DNA from: CAVXZE01 sp964615365
GTDB taxonomy: Bacteria; Myxococcota_A; UBA9160; UBA6930
Length of the DNA stretch: 64,000 nucleotides
Assembly (NCBI GenBank): GCA_964615365.1
Contig: CAZTOU010000016.1
Span: forward strand, 1-64,000
Reading direction: 5' to 3'
Under the pieces are notes generated by a model. That model was not told the origin of the DNA, did no database searches, and saw only the letters and a program-made list of their open reading frames with translations. Made by a program: the position numbers and the translations under genes. Positions 7,985-17,118 of this stretch are shown here, piece after piece (positions within the stretch are counted from its first letter, which is position 1; every line of letters begins with the position of its first letter).

Positions 7985-9923
7985 CGGAGCAGCGCAGCCG
8001 CTCGTTCTCGGCACTGCGGGCCACATCGACCACGGAAAGACCGCGCTGATCCGAGCGCTGACCGGTGTCGATACCGATCGCCTCCCCGAGGAGAAGGCGC
8101 GCGGGATCACCATCGAGCTGGGCTTCGCGCCCCTCGACCTGGGCGACGACCTCCGGATCGGCGTGGTGGACGTCCCCGGGCACGAGGGTCTGGTGCGGAC
8201 CATGGTCGCCGGAGCCACGGGGATCGACCTGGTGCTGCTGGTGGTGGCCGCCGACGAGGGCGTCATGCCCCAGACCCGGGAGCACCTGGCGATCTGCGAT
8301 CTGCTGGGTCTCGCCCACGGCGTGGTGGCCCTCACCAAGATCGATCTCGCCGACGAGGACATGGCGGAGCTGGCCGAGGAGGAGGTGCGGGAGCTCGTCG
8401 CTTCGAGCTCGCTGGCGACCGCGCCGATTCTCCGGGTCTCGGCGCAGACCGGCGATGGCATCGAGGCGCTGCGCGGGGCCCTGGTCGAGACGGCCCGGGC
8501 CAGTGCGGCGCGGACGCCGCGCTCGGGGCCGCCGCGGCTCTCGGTGGACCGGCTCTTCGGGGCCAAGGGCTTCGGCGCCGTCGTGACCGGCACGCTGATC
8601 GGGGGAGCGCTCTCGGTGGGCGACGCCGTCGAGATCCATCCGATCGGCCGGAAGGCCCGGGTACGCGGTCTCCAGAGCTTTGGCGTCTCCGGGGAGCAGG
8701 TGAGACCGGGAGCGCGCTGCGCGGTGAACCTCCAGGGTGTCGAGCTCGCAGACGTGGCCCGGGGCATGGTGGTCTCGGCCCCGGAAGCGCTGCAGCCGAC
8801 CCGGGCTCTCGACGCCGAGATCACACTGCTGCCGGAGGCACCGGCCGTCACCAAGCCGATCCCGGTCGAGTTCCTGGCGGGAACCGCGGAGCGGCGCGCG
8901 CGCCTGGCGCCGATCGGTGCGGATCGGATCGAACCGGGCGAGACCGGCTTCGCCCGCATCCACCTGGAGGAGGAGCCCCTGGCGCTGCTTCCCGGCGACC
9001 GCTTCATCCTGCGCGGCTTCGCCAGGACCACCGGCGGCGGCGCCAGCATCGGAGGTGGCTCCGTTCTCGACGTCGCACCCCCGCACCGGCGGCTCAGCAA
9101 TCCCGCACTGCTCCAGGAGCTTTTTGCACTGGCTGCGGGCGACGCCCGATCCGCCGTCGAGATCCGCGTGAAGCGAACCGGCTTCGCCGGGCTATCCATC
9201 GCATCCCTCGGCCACGAGACCGGGATCGACGAAGCCGCGCTCCGCGAGTTGCTCGCGGAGATTGCCGCGGCCGGGGAAATCAACGAGGTGAGCGCGGGCA
9301 TCTGGCTGGGGAGCGCAGCGACCCAGGAGCTGGAGGGGCGGCTGTTGGCCGCCCTCGCCGCCTTCCATCAGCGCGAGCGCCTGCTTCCGGGAATGCCCCG
9401 GGGAGCGCTCGGGGGCGTTCTCCCCGAGAACACCGCCCCCGGCACCTTCGAGCTGCTGCTCACGCGGCTGGTCGCCGCGGATCGCATCGCAGTGGAGGAG
9501 AAGCTGGTCAGGCTGCCGGAGCACGCTCCCACGCTGACGAAGCAGCAGGAAGAGATCGCCACGCGGGTGCGTGCCGACGCCGCCAGCGCCGGGCTCGAGC
9601 CGCCGACCCCGCGCGAGTGGTCGGAGAAAACCGGTGTGGATCTCGAAGCGCTCCGCGGCGTGCTCGCCCACCTGGAGCGGGAGGGCGCGCTGGTGCGGGC
9701 ACCCGGCGACCTCTGGTTCGACCGCACCGCGGTGGACGATCTCCGCGAGAGGGTCGTCGCCCATCTGCGCGAGCACCAGACGCTCGAGACCCCCGCCTAC
9801 AAGAGCATGATCGGCACCACCCGCAAGTACGCCGTCCCGCTGATGGAGCTCTTCGACGCCGAGCACCTGACGATGCGGGCGGGGGAGAACCGGGTCCTGC
9901 GGCGGAAGCGGGATCCGAGCTAG
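7971..9923 (+). CDS. selB: Selenocysteine-specific elongation factor SelB
   Basis: SelB is the EF-Tu-like GTPase that brings Sec-tRNA to UGA codons marked by a SECIS hairpin. The G1 motif is GHIDHGKT at residues 17-24. The switch-II segment is DVPGHEG and the NKXD box appears as TKID. Translation-factor barrels follow, and then winged-helix repeats to the C-terminus that bind SECIS RNA. The chosen start is TTG 7971, just before the G domain and overlapping serS by 14 bases. The frame stays open to a GTG at 7923. Its stop overlaps the nuoN stop tail to tail. The gene implies Sec use; no selA, selD or tRNA-Sec is seen here. Confidence 0.92.
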   Translation: MALADGAAQPLVLGTAGHIDHGKTALIRALTGVDTDRLPEEKARGITIELGFAPLDLGDDLRIGVVDVPGHEGLVRTMVAGATGIDLVLLVVAADEGVMPQTREHLAICDLLGLAHGVVALTKIDLADEDMAELAEEEVRELVASSSLATAPILRVSAQTGDGIEALRGALVETARASAARTPRSGPPRLSVDRLFGAKGFGAVVTGTLIGGALSVGDAVEIHPIGRKARVRGLQSFGVSGEQVRPGARCAVNLQGVELADVARGMVVSAPEALQPTRALDAEITLLPEAPAVTKPIPVEFLAGTAERRARLAPIGADRIEPGETGFARIHLEEEPLALLPGDRFILRGFARTTGGGASIGGGSVLDVAPPHRRLSNPALLQELFALAAGDARSAVEIRVKRTGFAGLSIASLGHETGIDEAALRELLAEIAAAGEINEVSAGIWLGSAATQELEGRLLAALAAFHQRERLLPGMPRGALGGVLPENTAPGTFELLLTRLVAADRIAVEEKLVRLPEHAPTLTKQQEEIATRVRADAASAGLEPPTPREWSEKTGVDLEALRGVLAHLEREGALVRAPGDLWFDRTAVDDLRERVVAHLREHQTLETPAYKSMIGTTRKYAVPLMELFDAEHLTMRAGENRVLRRKRDPS

Positions 9924-11443
9924 CGGGTGACCAGGAGCGCGATGGACTCGCGGCTCCAGTCGAGGGCGCGGAGCCAGGAGAAGAAGTCGCCGGACTGGTT
10001 GTTGGGGAAGACTCCCAGCAGGAGCACCGCCGCCGCACAGACGGCCAGCACCACCCACTCGCCGGAGGCGAGCTCCTGGCGCGGCTTCTCCTCGCCGGGC
10101 TCGCGCATGTACATGGCCACGGGGACGCGCAGGTAGTAGAAGACAGATACCAGGCTGGCCATCACCGCGATGATGGTGATGTTGACGAAGCCGGCTTCCA
10201 CCGCTGCGGCGAACAGGTTGAACTTGGCGATGAAGCCGCCGGTGCCGGGAATGCCGGCCAGGGCGATCATGAAGAGCGTCATCAGCGCCGCCAGGCCGGG
10301 ACGGGACTCCGCCAGCCCCGCGAAGTCGTCGACCCGGTCCGAGTCCTGGCCGCGATTCGCCAGGACCACGATCACCGCGAACGCCCCCAGGTTCATGAAG
10401 ACGTAGACGATCAGGTAGAACATCAGGGCGGAGTAGGCCTGATCGGTCGCCACGACGAACCCGATCAGGAGATAGCCGGCGTGGGCGATGCTCGAGTAGG
10501 CGAGCATCCTCTTCACGTTGTCCTGGATCACGGCCATCACGTTGCCGAGCACCATGGTCAGCGCCGCGAGGGCCCACAGCATCTCGGAGAGGCTCTCGCC
10601 GGCGGGATCGAAGGCGCCGATCACGATCCGGAGCATGGCGGCGAAGGCCGCCACCTTGACGGTGACGGACATGAACGCGGTGACCGAGGTCGGAGCCCCC
10701 TCGTAGACGTCCGGCGTCCACTGGTGGAAGGGCACCGACGAGATCTTGAAGGTAAAGCCGACGATCACCAGACCGAGGCCGATCATCGCGAGGGGGCTCT
10801 TCGCGTCGAAGCCGGCCCGGATTCCCTCGAAGTCGGTGTGTCCGGTGACGCCGAAGAGGAGCGCCATCCCGTAGAGGAGCAGCGCGCTCGCGAAGGATCC
10901 CACCAGGAAGTACTTGAGGGCCGACTCGTTGCTGCGCAGCTTGCGGCGATCGAATCCGGCGAGAACGTAGATCGGAATGCTCATCAGCTCGATGCCGAGA
11001 AAGACGCTCACCAGATCGACCGCGGACACCAGGAGCACCATCCCCGCCGTCGCCAGCAGGATGAGTGCGTAGTACTCGCCGTGATTGATGCGGAGCTCCG
11101 CCAGGTAGGCGACCGAGAGCAGGCAGCAGAGCAGGGCCGCCCCGCAGATCAGGGCGATGGAGAAGTTCGCGAAGCGATCGAGCTGGATCAGCGGGTTCTC
11201 TGGGTTGAAGACGATCGAGCTCCCGATGATGAAGTTCTGGCAGGCCATCACGACCACCGCGCCGAGGAAGAGCGCCGAGACGATGGCCAGCATCGATCCG
11301 ATCCACTCGCGAGTCACGGCCCGGCCCAGGAAGGTCTCTCGGCCCGCGAGGACGATCTCTCCCACCAGCACCACCAGGGCGCCGATCGAGACCAGCAGCA
11401 GGGGCATGACCGCCGCGATATTCACGTCCGGTGTGGGGATCAT
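9920..11443 (-). CDS. nuoN: NADH-quinone oxidoreductase subunit N
   Basis: This antiporter-like membrane subunit of complex I contributes a proton channel. The 507-residue protein has about 14 hydrophobic segments and the proton_antipo_M pattern, including TFKISSVPFHQWTPDVYEG and AYSSIAHAGYLLIG. Its ATG overlaps the nuoM stop by four bases, so the two are probably translationally coupled. It is the last gene of the operon and converges on selB with overlapping stop codons. Confidence 0.95.
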   Translation of the reverse strand: MIPTPDVNIAAVMPLLLVSIGALVVLVGEIVLAGRETFLGRAVTREWIGSMLAIVSALFLGAVVVMACQNFIIGSSIVFNPENPLIQLDRFANFSIALICGAALLCCLLSVAYLAELRINHGEYYALILLATAGMVLLVSAVDLVSVFLGIELMSIPIYVLAGFDRRKLRSNESALKYFLVGSFASALLLYGMALLFGVTGHTDFEGIRAGFDAKSPLAMIGLGLVIVGFTFKISSVPFHQWTPDVYEGAPTSVTAFMSVTVKVAAFAAMLRIVIGAFDPAGESLSEMLWALAALTMVLGNVMAVIQDNVKRMLAYSSIAHAGYLLIGFVVATDQAYSALMFYLIVYVFMNLGAFAVIVVLANRGQDSDRVDDFAGLAESRPGLAALMTLFMIALAGIPGTGGFIAKFNLFAAAVEAGFVNITIIAVMASLVSVFYYLRVPVAMYMREPGEEKPRQELASGEWVVLAVCAAAVLLLGVFPNNQSGDFFSWLRALDWSRESIALLVTR

Positions 11444-13095
11444 CGCCGCTCCCCCTCGGAGATGGCTGCCGCCAGGTAGGAGCTCGCCGCGCTGGCAGCC
11501 GTGTCCGGCTCGGCGACCTGCGCGGACTTGCTCTCCATCACCCGCAGCAGCTCGAGCACCGGCGGGTGGAGCCGGCGCAGGAAGGTCTCCGGGTGGACCC
11601 CGATCCACACGATGGGGATCAGCAGGATCACCAGGATCGCCTTCTCGCGGAGCCCGAGATCGAGAAGTCCCCGGTTCTCCGGATTCTCCACCGGCCCGAA
11701 GAACACCCGGCGGAACATCCAGAGCAGGTAGCAGGCCGCCAGGATCACCCCGAGCGTGGCCGCCACGGCGACCCAGGGAGCCGCCTTGAAGGTGCCCAGC
11801 AGGATCAGGAACTCACCGACGAACCCGTTCAGCGCGGGGAGCCCGACACTCGACATCACGATGATCCCGAAGAACGCGGCGTAGACGGGCATGGGCTTGG
11901 CGATTCCGCCGAAATCCGCGATCTCCCGGGTGTGGCGCCGCTCGTAGAGCATGCCCACCAGGAGGAAGAGCCCCCCTGTCGAGAGCCCGTGGTTGACCAT
12001 CTGGATGATGCTTCCCTCCAGGCCCTCCACGTTCAGCGCGAACATCCCCAGCATCACGAAGCCCAGGTGTGCCACCGAGGAGTAGGCGACGAGCTTCTTC
12101 ACGTCGCTCTGGATCATGGCCACCAGGGCGCCGTAGAGGATGCCGATCAGCGCCAGGGTGAAGATGACCGGCGCGTACTCGACGGATGCGACCGGGAAGA
12201 GCGGCAGGGCGAAGCGGACGAAGCCGTAGGTCCCCATCTTCAGGAGCACCCCGGCCAGGATCACCGAGCCCGCCGTCGGCGCCTCCACGTGGGCGTCGGG
12301 GAGCCAGGTGTGGAAGGGGAACATCGGCACCTTGATGCCGAAGGCCAGGGCGAAGGCGGCGAAGAGCCAGGGCTGGGTCTTCCACCAGACCGTCTCGTCG
12401 CCTCCCGGTGCGATCACCGTGTCGAGAATCGCCGGCGCCGTGCTTCCGGGTGCGGCAATCAGGTCGAGGTTCAGGAAGCCGAACTGCCCGAAGTGGAGGT
12501 AGTAGATGACCAGCAGGGCCACCAGCATCAGCAGCGAGCCGAACATGGTGAAGAGGAAGAACTTGATCGCTGCGTAGATGCGCCGCGGGCCGCCCCACAC
12601 CCCGATGATGAAGTACATCGGGATCAGCATCAGCTCCCAGAAGACGTAGAACTGGAAGAGATTCAGGGCGGCGAAGGTCCCGATCATCCCCGTCTCGAGG
12701 AAGAGCATGAAGAAGAGGTAACTCTTCTGGGACTTCTTGATGTCGTTCCAGGAGCCCAGCAGGACCAGAGGCATCAGGAAGGTGGTCAGGATGATGAGCA
12801 GCAGGCTGATCCCGTCGATCCCGACGAAGTAGTTGATCCCGAACTGCGGAAGCCAGGGCGCGTACTCCACGAACTGGAAGGCCGTCTCGGTGGCATCGAA
12901 CTGCGCCCACAAGAGCAGAGAGATCAGGAAGGTGAAGAGAGTGCTCCCCAGCGCGATCCCGCGCCACACCTGGGCCGGCAGGCCCCGGGAGCCGAGCGTG
13001 CCGGCAAAGCCGTCCACCGCGATGAGAATCACGCCGGTGAGCAGCGGGAAGAAGGTCACCCAGGAGAGGAGATAGGGACTTACGATCTCAGCCAT
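11440..13095 (-). CDS. nuoM: NADH-quinone oxidoreductase subunit M
   Basis: This is the second antiporter-like subunit of complex I, 551 residues and strongly hydrophobic. Family signatures include FALAFGIKVPMFPFHTWLPD and VAYSSVAHLGFVMLGM. Its key charged residues are the conserved glutamate in the VFWELMLIPMYF helix and the lysine in FGIKVPMF. It starts six bases after nuoL ends and overlaps nuoN. Confidence 0.96.
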   Translation of the reverse strand: MAEIVSPYLLSWVTFFPLLTGVILIAVDGFAGTLGSRGLPAQVWRGIALGSTLFTFLISLLLWAQFDATETAFQFVEYAPWLPQFGINYFVGIDGISLLLIILTTFLMPLVLLGSWNDIKKSQKSYLFFMLFLETGMIGTFAALNLFQFYVFWELMLIPMYFIIGVWGGPRRIYAAIKFFLFTMFGSLLMLVALLVIYYLHFGQFGFLNLDLIAAPGSTAPAILDTVIAPGGDETVWWKTQPWLFAAFALAFGIKVPMFPFHTWLPDAHVEAPTAGSVILAGVLLKMGTYGFVRFALPLFPVASVEYAPVIFTLALIGILYGALVAMIQSDVKKLVAYSSVAHLGFVMLGMFALNVEGLEGSIIQMVNHGLSTGGLFLLVGMLYERRHTREIADFGGIAKPMPVYAAFFGIIVMSSVGLPALNGFVGEFLILLGTFKAAPWVAVAATLGVILAACYLLWMFRRVFFGPVENPENRGLLDLGLREKAILVILLIPIVWIGVHPETFLRRLHPPVLELLRVMESKSAQVAEPDTAASAASSYLAAAISEGERR

Positions 13096-13101
13096 GGGCG
13101 A

Positions 13102-15177
13102 TCACCACGTCAGGTATCCGATGATCGCGAGCGTCCCCACGACCATGAGGAAGAGGTATCCCTGGGCCAGTCCCGACTGGAGATACTTGAAGGCGCCACT
13201 CGCCAGGCCCCGCACCGCCTTCGCCGATCCGTCGGCTCCGACGCGGTCGATCAGCGTCGCGTCGATGCCGCGGAAGAAGACCTTGTCCGAAATCAGCACC
13301 AGCGGCCGGACGATCGCCGCGTCGTAGATCTCGTCCACGTAGTACTTGTTGGCGACGGCCTTGGAGAGCCCGCCGAGCGACGCCGCGATCCGGCCGGGAA
13401 GCTCGGGGCGGCGGACGTAGAGCAGGTAGGCGAGCAGCAGCCCCGCCGCGATGACGCCGGTCGTCAAGCCTGCGAGCCCGTACTCGGTGCTGTGCGAGAC
13501 GTGGTGCGCCTCCTGGGTCACGGCGGGCAGGAGGAAGTTGCCCAGGCTGTTGGCGTCCGGGATCGGGACAAAGGCCTCCGAGGGGCCGAGATAGCCGCCG
13601 AAGATCGACAGGAAGGCGAGCACGTAGAGCGGCACCAGCACCACGTTCTTGGGCTCGTGGATGTGCGAGCGGACCTCCTCCGAGGCGCGACACTCCCCGA
13701 AGAAGGTGCGGGCGTGGACCCGGAACATGTAGAAGGCGGTGATGCCGGCGGTCAGCACGCCGATCCCCCAGAGCACCATGTGGCCGGGGATGTGGTGGGC
13801 CAGGTACGCCGAGAGCAGGATCTCGTCCTTGGAGAAGAATCCCGACGCGATGTAGGGGAGGCCGGCGATGGCGATCACGCCGGCGGCGAAGACGAAGTGG
13901 GTCTTCGGGATGAGCTTGCGCAGCCCTCCCATCTTGTCGGTGTTCTGCTCGTGGTGCATGGCCAGGATCACCGCGCCGGAACCCAGGAAGAGGAGCGCCT
14001 TGAAGAAGGCGTGGGTCACCAAGTGGAAGGTCGCGGCCGAGTAGGCGCCGACCCCGGCGGCCAGGAACATGTAGCCGAGCTGGCTCACCGTGGAGTAGGC
14101 GAGCACCTTCTTGATGTCGGTCTGGGCGATGGCGATGGTGGCGGCGAAGACTGCGGTGATCGCGCCGGTCCAGGCGATCAGCGCCGAGGCGCCGGGGGCC
14201 TCCGCGTAGAGGAAGCTCATCCGGCAGACCATGTAGACGCCGGCGGTGACCATGGTGGCCGCGTGGATCAGCGCGGAGACCGGCGTCGGGCCCGCCATCG
14301 CGTCGGGGAGCCAGACGTAGAGCGGAATCTGCGCGGACTTGCCCATCGCGCCGATGAAGAGGCAGATGCCGATCACCGTGGTGAGCCGCCACTCCGGCGC
14401 GCCGGGGAGGAACTGGAGCCAGGTCGGGAGGGTGACGGTGCGGTCGACGATGGTGCCCAGGCCGGCCTCGATGTCGCGGAAGGAGATGGCGGCCTGGCCG
14501 GCGTCGTAGAGCGACCAGAAGAGCAGGAAGATCCCGATCAGGAAGCCGAAGTCCCCGATCCGGTTGACGATGAAGGCCTTGCTGCCGCAGTAGGCGTTGA
14601 AGCGGTCCGCGTACCAGAAGCCGATCAGCAGGTAGGAGCAGAGGCCGACCCCCTCCCAGCCCAGGAACATCAGCAGCAGGTTGTCCCCGAGCACCAGCAT
14701 CAGCATCGCGAAGGTGAAGAGGTTCAGGTAGCAGAAGAAGCGCTGGAAGCCCTTGTCCTCGCGGTGGTCCTCGTCCATGTAACCGATCGAGTAGATGTGG
14801 ATCAGCGAGCCGACGCCCGTCACCACCAGGCTCATGGTCGCCGAGAGCGGATCCAGGAGGAAGGAGACCTCGGCGCTGAAGCTTCCCGATCCGATCCAGG
14901 TGTAGACCGTGTCGACGAGGACCCGCTCCCCCTCCATCCCGATCAGCTCGATCAGCGCGAAGAAGGAGATCACGAAGGAGGCGATCACCGCGCCGCAGGA
15001 GAGCAGGATCACGGCTCCCCGCGGAAGGGATCTCCGCACCACGCCGATCAGCACCCCGTGAACCGCCGCCGCGAGCAGCGGCAAGAGCGGGATCCAGCGC
15101 AGGAGCTGGCTCTCGGTCAGCTCGCCGACCACCTGGGCCACCTGAGGAGCCATATGTGCGGACTCACCGCCTACCAT
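13102..15177 (-). CDS. nuoL: NADH-quinone oxidoreductase subunit L
   Basis: This is the largest antiporter-like subunit of complex I, 691 residues, whose long lateral helix braces the membrane arm. The N-terminal proton_antipo_N domain and the core (MGKSAQIPLYVWLPDAM, LAYSTVSQLGYMFLA) are clear. The start at 15177 overlaps the nuoK end by seven bases; an internal ATG nine codons later is possible. The C-terminal region includes the connecting helix and a final TM segment. Confidence 0.96.
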   Translation of the reverse strand: MVGGESAHMAPQVAQVVGELTESQLLRWIPLLPLLAAAVHGVLIGVVRRSLPRGAVILLSCGAVIASFVISFFALIELIGMEGERVLVDTVYTWIGSGSFSAEVSFLLDPLSATMSLVVTGVGSLIHIYSIGYMDEDHREDKGFQRFFCYLNLFTFAMLMLVLGDNLLLMFLGWEGVGLCSYLLIGFWYADRFNAYCGSKAFIVNRIGDFGFLIGIFLLFWSLYDAGQAAISFRDIEAGLGTIVDRTVTLPTWLQFLPGAPEWRLTTVIGICLFIGAMGKSAQIPLYVWLPDAMAGPTPVSALIHAATMVTAGVYMVCRMSFLYAEAPGASALIAWTGAITAVFAATIAIAQTDIKKVLAYSTVSQLGYMFLAAGVGAYSAATFHLVTHAFFKALLFLGSGAVILAMHHEQNTDKMGGLRKLIPKTHFVFAAGVIAIAGLPYIASGFFSKDEILLSAYLAHHIPGHMVLWGIGVLTAGITAFYMFRVHARTFFGECRASEEVRSHIHEPKNVVLVPLYVLAFLSIFGGYLGPSEAFVPIPDANSLGNFLLPAVTQEAHHVSHSTEYGLAGLTTGVIAAGLLLAYLLYVRRPELPGRIAASLGGLSKAVANKYYVDEIYDAAIVRPLVLISDKVFFRGIDATLIDRVGADGSAKAVRGLASGAFKYLQSGLAQGYLFLMVVGTLAIIGYLTW

Positions 15178-15473
15178 TTGAGCAGACTCACGTCCTCGAT
15201 GTTCATGGATTCACGGTTCCGGAACAGCGAGATCACGATGCCGAGCCCGACCGCCACCTCCGCGGCGGCGACCACGATCACCATCAGGACGAAGATCTGG
15301 CCGTCGAGACTTCCCCACAGCCGGGAGAACGCCACCAGCGCGACGTTCACCGCATTGAGCATCAGCTCGATGGACATCAGCACGACGATCAGGTTGCGGC
15401 GCGTGATCGCGCCGACGGTTCCGATCGCGAAGAGGATTGCCGAAAGGGCGATGGCGTGTTCGATGGGCACCAT
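15171..15473 (-). CDS. nuoK: NADH-quinone oxidoreductase subunit K
   Basis: This 100-residue three-helix subunit of the complex I membrane arm is homologous to MrpC/ND4L. Glutamates lie within helices 2 and 3 (LMSIELMLNAVN and VVAAAEVAVGLGI), as expected for the proton path. It overlaps both nuoJ and nuoL by a few bases. Confidence 0.96.
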   Translation of the reverse strand: MVPIEHAIALSAILFAIGTVGAITRRNLIVVLMSIELMLNAVNVALVAFSRLWGSLDGQIFVLMVIVVAAAEVAVGLGIVISLFRNRESMNIEDVSLLKW

Positions 15474-15970
15474 CAGTCGATCTTCCGTTTTGCGAGGATC
15501 ACGGCTCCCACCATCGCGGCGAGCAGGAGGAGCGAGGTCGCCTCGAAAGCGAGCACGTAGTCGGTGAAGAGCACGGTACCGACCTGCCGATAGCCGCCGA
15601 ATCCCTCGGGGATGGCCGCCGGCGTCCCGAACGCGCCGTGAACGAGCTGGAGGAACTGCACGAGGACGAGGATGCCGATCACCGCCCCGACGATCTTGGT
15701 GGCGCGCTGCCGCTGCGGCGAGAACTCCTCCCGGCGCAGGTTCAGCAGCATCACGACGAAGAGGAACAGCACCAGAATCGCCCCGGCGTAGACCAGGATC
15801 TGGAGCGCCCCGATCAGGTAGGCCTCGAGCAGCACGTAGACTCCGCCCAGGGAGACCATGGTCAAGACCAGGCTGAGCGCTGCGGCGACGGTGTTCCGCG
15901 TGTTCATCACCATCCCCAAGGCGCCGGCTATGGCGATCGCAGCGAAGAGGTAGAAGAACAGCAGACTCAT
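15473..15970 (-). CDS. nuoJ: NADH-quinone oxidoreductase subunit J
   Basis: This 165-residue membrane subunit of complex I (ND6 homologue) has five hydrophobic helices. The third carries the conserved segment LIGALQILVYAGAILVLFLF. The ATG at 15970 overlaps the nuoH stop as ATGA. In most operons nuoI lies between nuoH and nuoJ. Here it is absent and nuoJ follows nuoH directly. Confidence 0.95.
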   Translation of the reverse strand: MSLLFFYLFAAIAIAGALGMVMNTRNTVAAALSLVLTMVSLGGVYVLLEAYLIGALQILVYAGAILVLFLFVVMLLNLRREEFSPQRQRATKIVGAVIGILVLVQFLQLVHGAFGTPAAIPEGFGGYRQVGTVLFTDYVLAFEATSLLLLAAMVGAVILAKRKID

Positions 15971-17118
15971 TGGAGCCCCCCGATCCACAAGACCAGCGCG
16001 CCGGTGACGAGGATGTTCGCGATCGAGAGCGGCAGGATCATCTTCCAGCAGAGATCCATGATCTGGTCGTAGCGGAAGCGCGGCAGCGTCCACCGGATCG
16101 CGAGCTGCAGCCAGATCATGAAGATGACCTTCGCGAGGAAGCTCCCCACGTGGAGGGCCAGGCAGATGGCGGTGCCGAATCCCTCGCCGAAGAGCGGGGT
16201 GGCGACGCCGACGATGGTCTCCTGGGAGAGGAACGGAATCGACCAGCCGCCCAGGAACAGAGTCGTCACGATCATCCCGATCACGGGAATCTCGAGGAAC
16301 TCCGACATGTAGAAGAGGCCGAAGCGGAAGCCCGAGTACTCGAGGTGGTAGCCGGAGACGATCTCGGATTCCCCTTCCGGTGCGTCGAAGGGCGGCCGCT
16401 TGTTCTCGGCCATGATGCAGGTGAGGAAGAGAATGAAGCCCAGAGGCTGGAGGAAGATCCCCCACATCGGGAGCCGGATCCAGTCGAGCCAGACGGGAAG
16501 CGTATCGATCATCCCCAGGAGCTCGACGAATCCCAGCAGGCGGAAGGTCTGGTCCTGGAAGGCCGCCATCTCGGGGAGCCGCAGGGTGCCGTAGACCATG
16601 AAGATGCCGACCACGGCGAGTCCCATCGTGACCTCGTAGGAGATCATCTGCGACGAGGCGCGCATGGCACCGAGAAGCGACCAGTTGTTGTTGCTGGCCC
16701 ACCCGGCGATCACCGCGCCGTAGGTCGCGAGCGACCCAACCGCGAAGATGTAGAGCATCCCCCAGTCGATGTCGGCGACCACCAGGTTCAGCTCCAGATC
16801 ACCGAAGCGATAGACCCCACCGTACGGGATCACGGCCATGGCCATGACGGCGGGGACCATGGCGATGACCGGCGCGAGCAGGTGAAGCACCGTGTTCGCG
16901 CCCCGGGGAACGAAGTCCTCCTTGGTGAAGAGCTTGAGCACGTCCGCGATGGGATGGAATAGCCCGAGGATCCGGAGACCGAGAATATCGGCGCGGTTCG
17001 CACCGACGCGGTCCTGCATCACCGCGCTCTGCTTCCGCTCCGCCCAGGTGATGATGGGCAGGAATGCCGCCATGATCACGAGGACGATGAAGAGCAGCTT
17101 GATGATGACCACCAGCAT
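15967..17118 (-). CDS. nuoH: NADH-quinone oxidoreductase subunit H
   Basis: This 383-residue membrane subunit sits at the quinone-site junction of complex I. Diagnostic segments include AERKQSAVMQDRVGANRA near the N-terminus and ENKRPPFDAPEGESEIVSGY in the charged loop that lines the quinone channel. The ATG at 17118 shares one base with the nuoG stop. The frame continues open far upstream, but that extension is a shadow of nuoG and nuoF. Confidence 0.95.
   Translation of the reverse strand: MLVVIIKLLFIVLVIMAAFLPIITWAERKQSAVMQDRVGANRADILGLRILGLFHPIADVLKLFTKEDFVPRGANTVLHLLAPVIAMVPAVMAMAVIPYGGVYRFGDLELNLVVADIDWGMLYIFAVGSLATYGAVIAGWASNNNWSLLGAMRASSQMISYEVTMGLAVVGIFMVYGTLRLPEMAAFQDQTFRLLGFVELLGMIDTLPVWLDWIRLPMWGIFLQPLGFILFLTCIMAENKRPPFDAPEGESEIVSGYHLEYSGFRFGLFYMSEFLEIPVIGMIVTTLFLGGWSIPFLSQETIVGVATPLFGEGFGTAICLALHVGSFLAKVIFMIWLQLAIRWTLPRFRYDQIMDLCWKMILPLSIANILVTGALVLWIGGLQ

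Noticed and set aside
6608..9301. An 897-residue minus-strand ORF opposite serS and selB
   Set aside because: It is the antisense of two well-recognised genes and its protein looks random.
11431..15567. A very long plus-strand ORF of 1378 residues
   Set aside because: It is the antisense shadow of nuoK, nuoL and nuoM. Its composition (Asp, His, Gln and Arg rich) is typical of antisense frames in GC-rich DNA.
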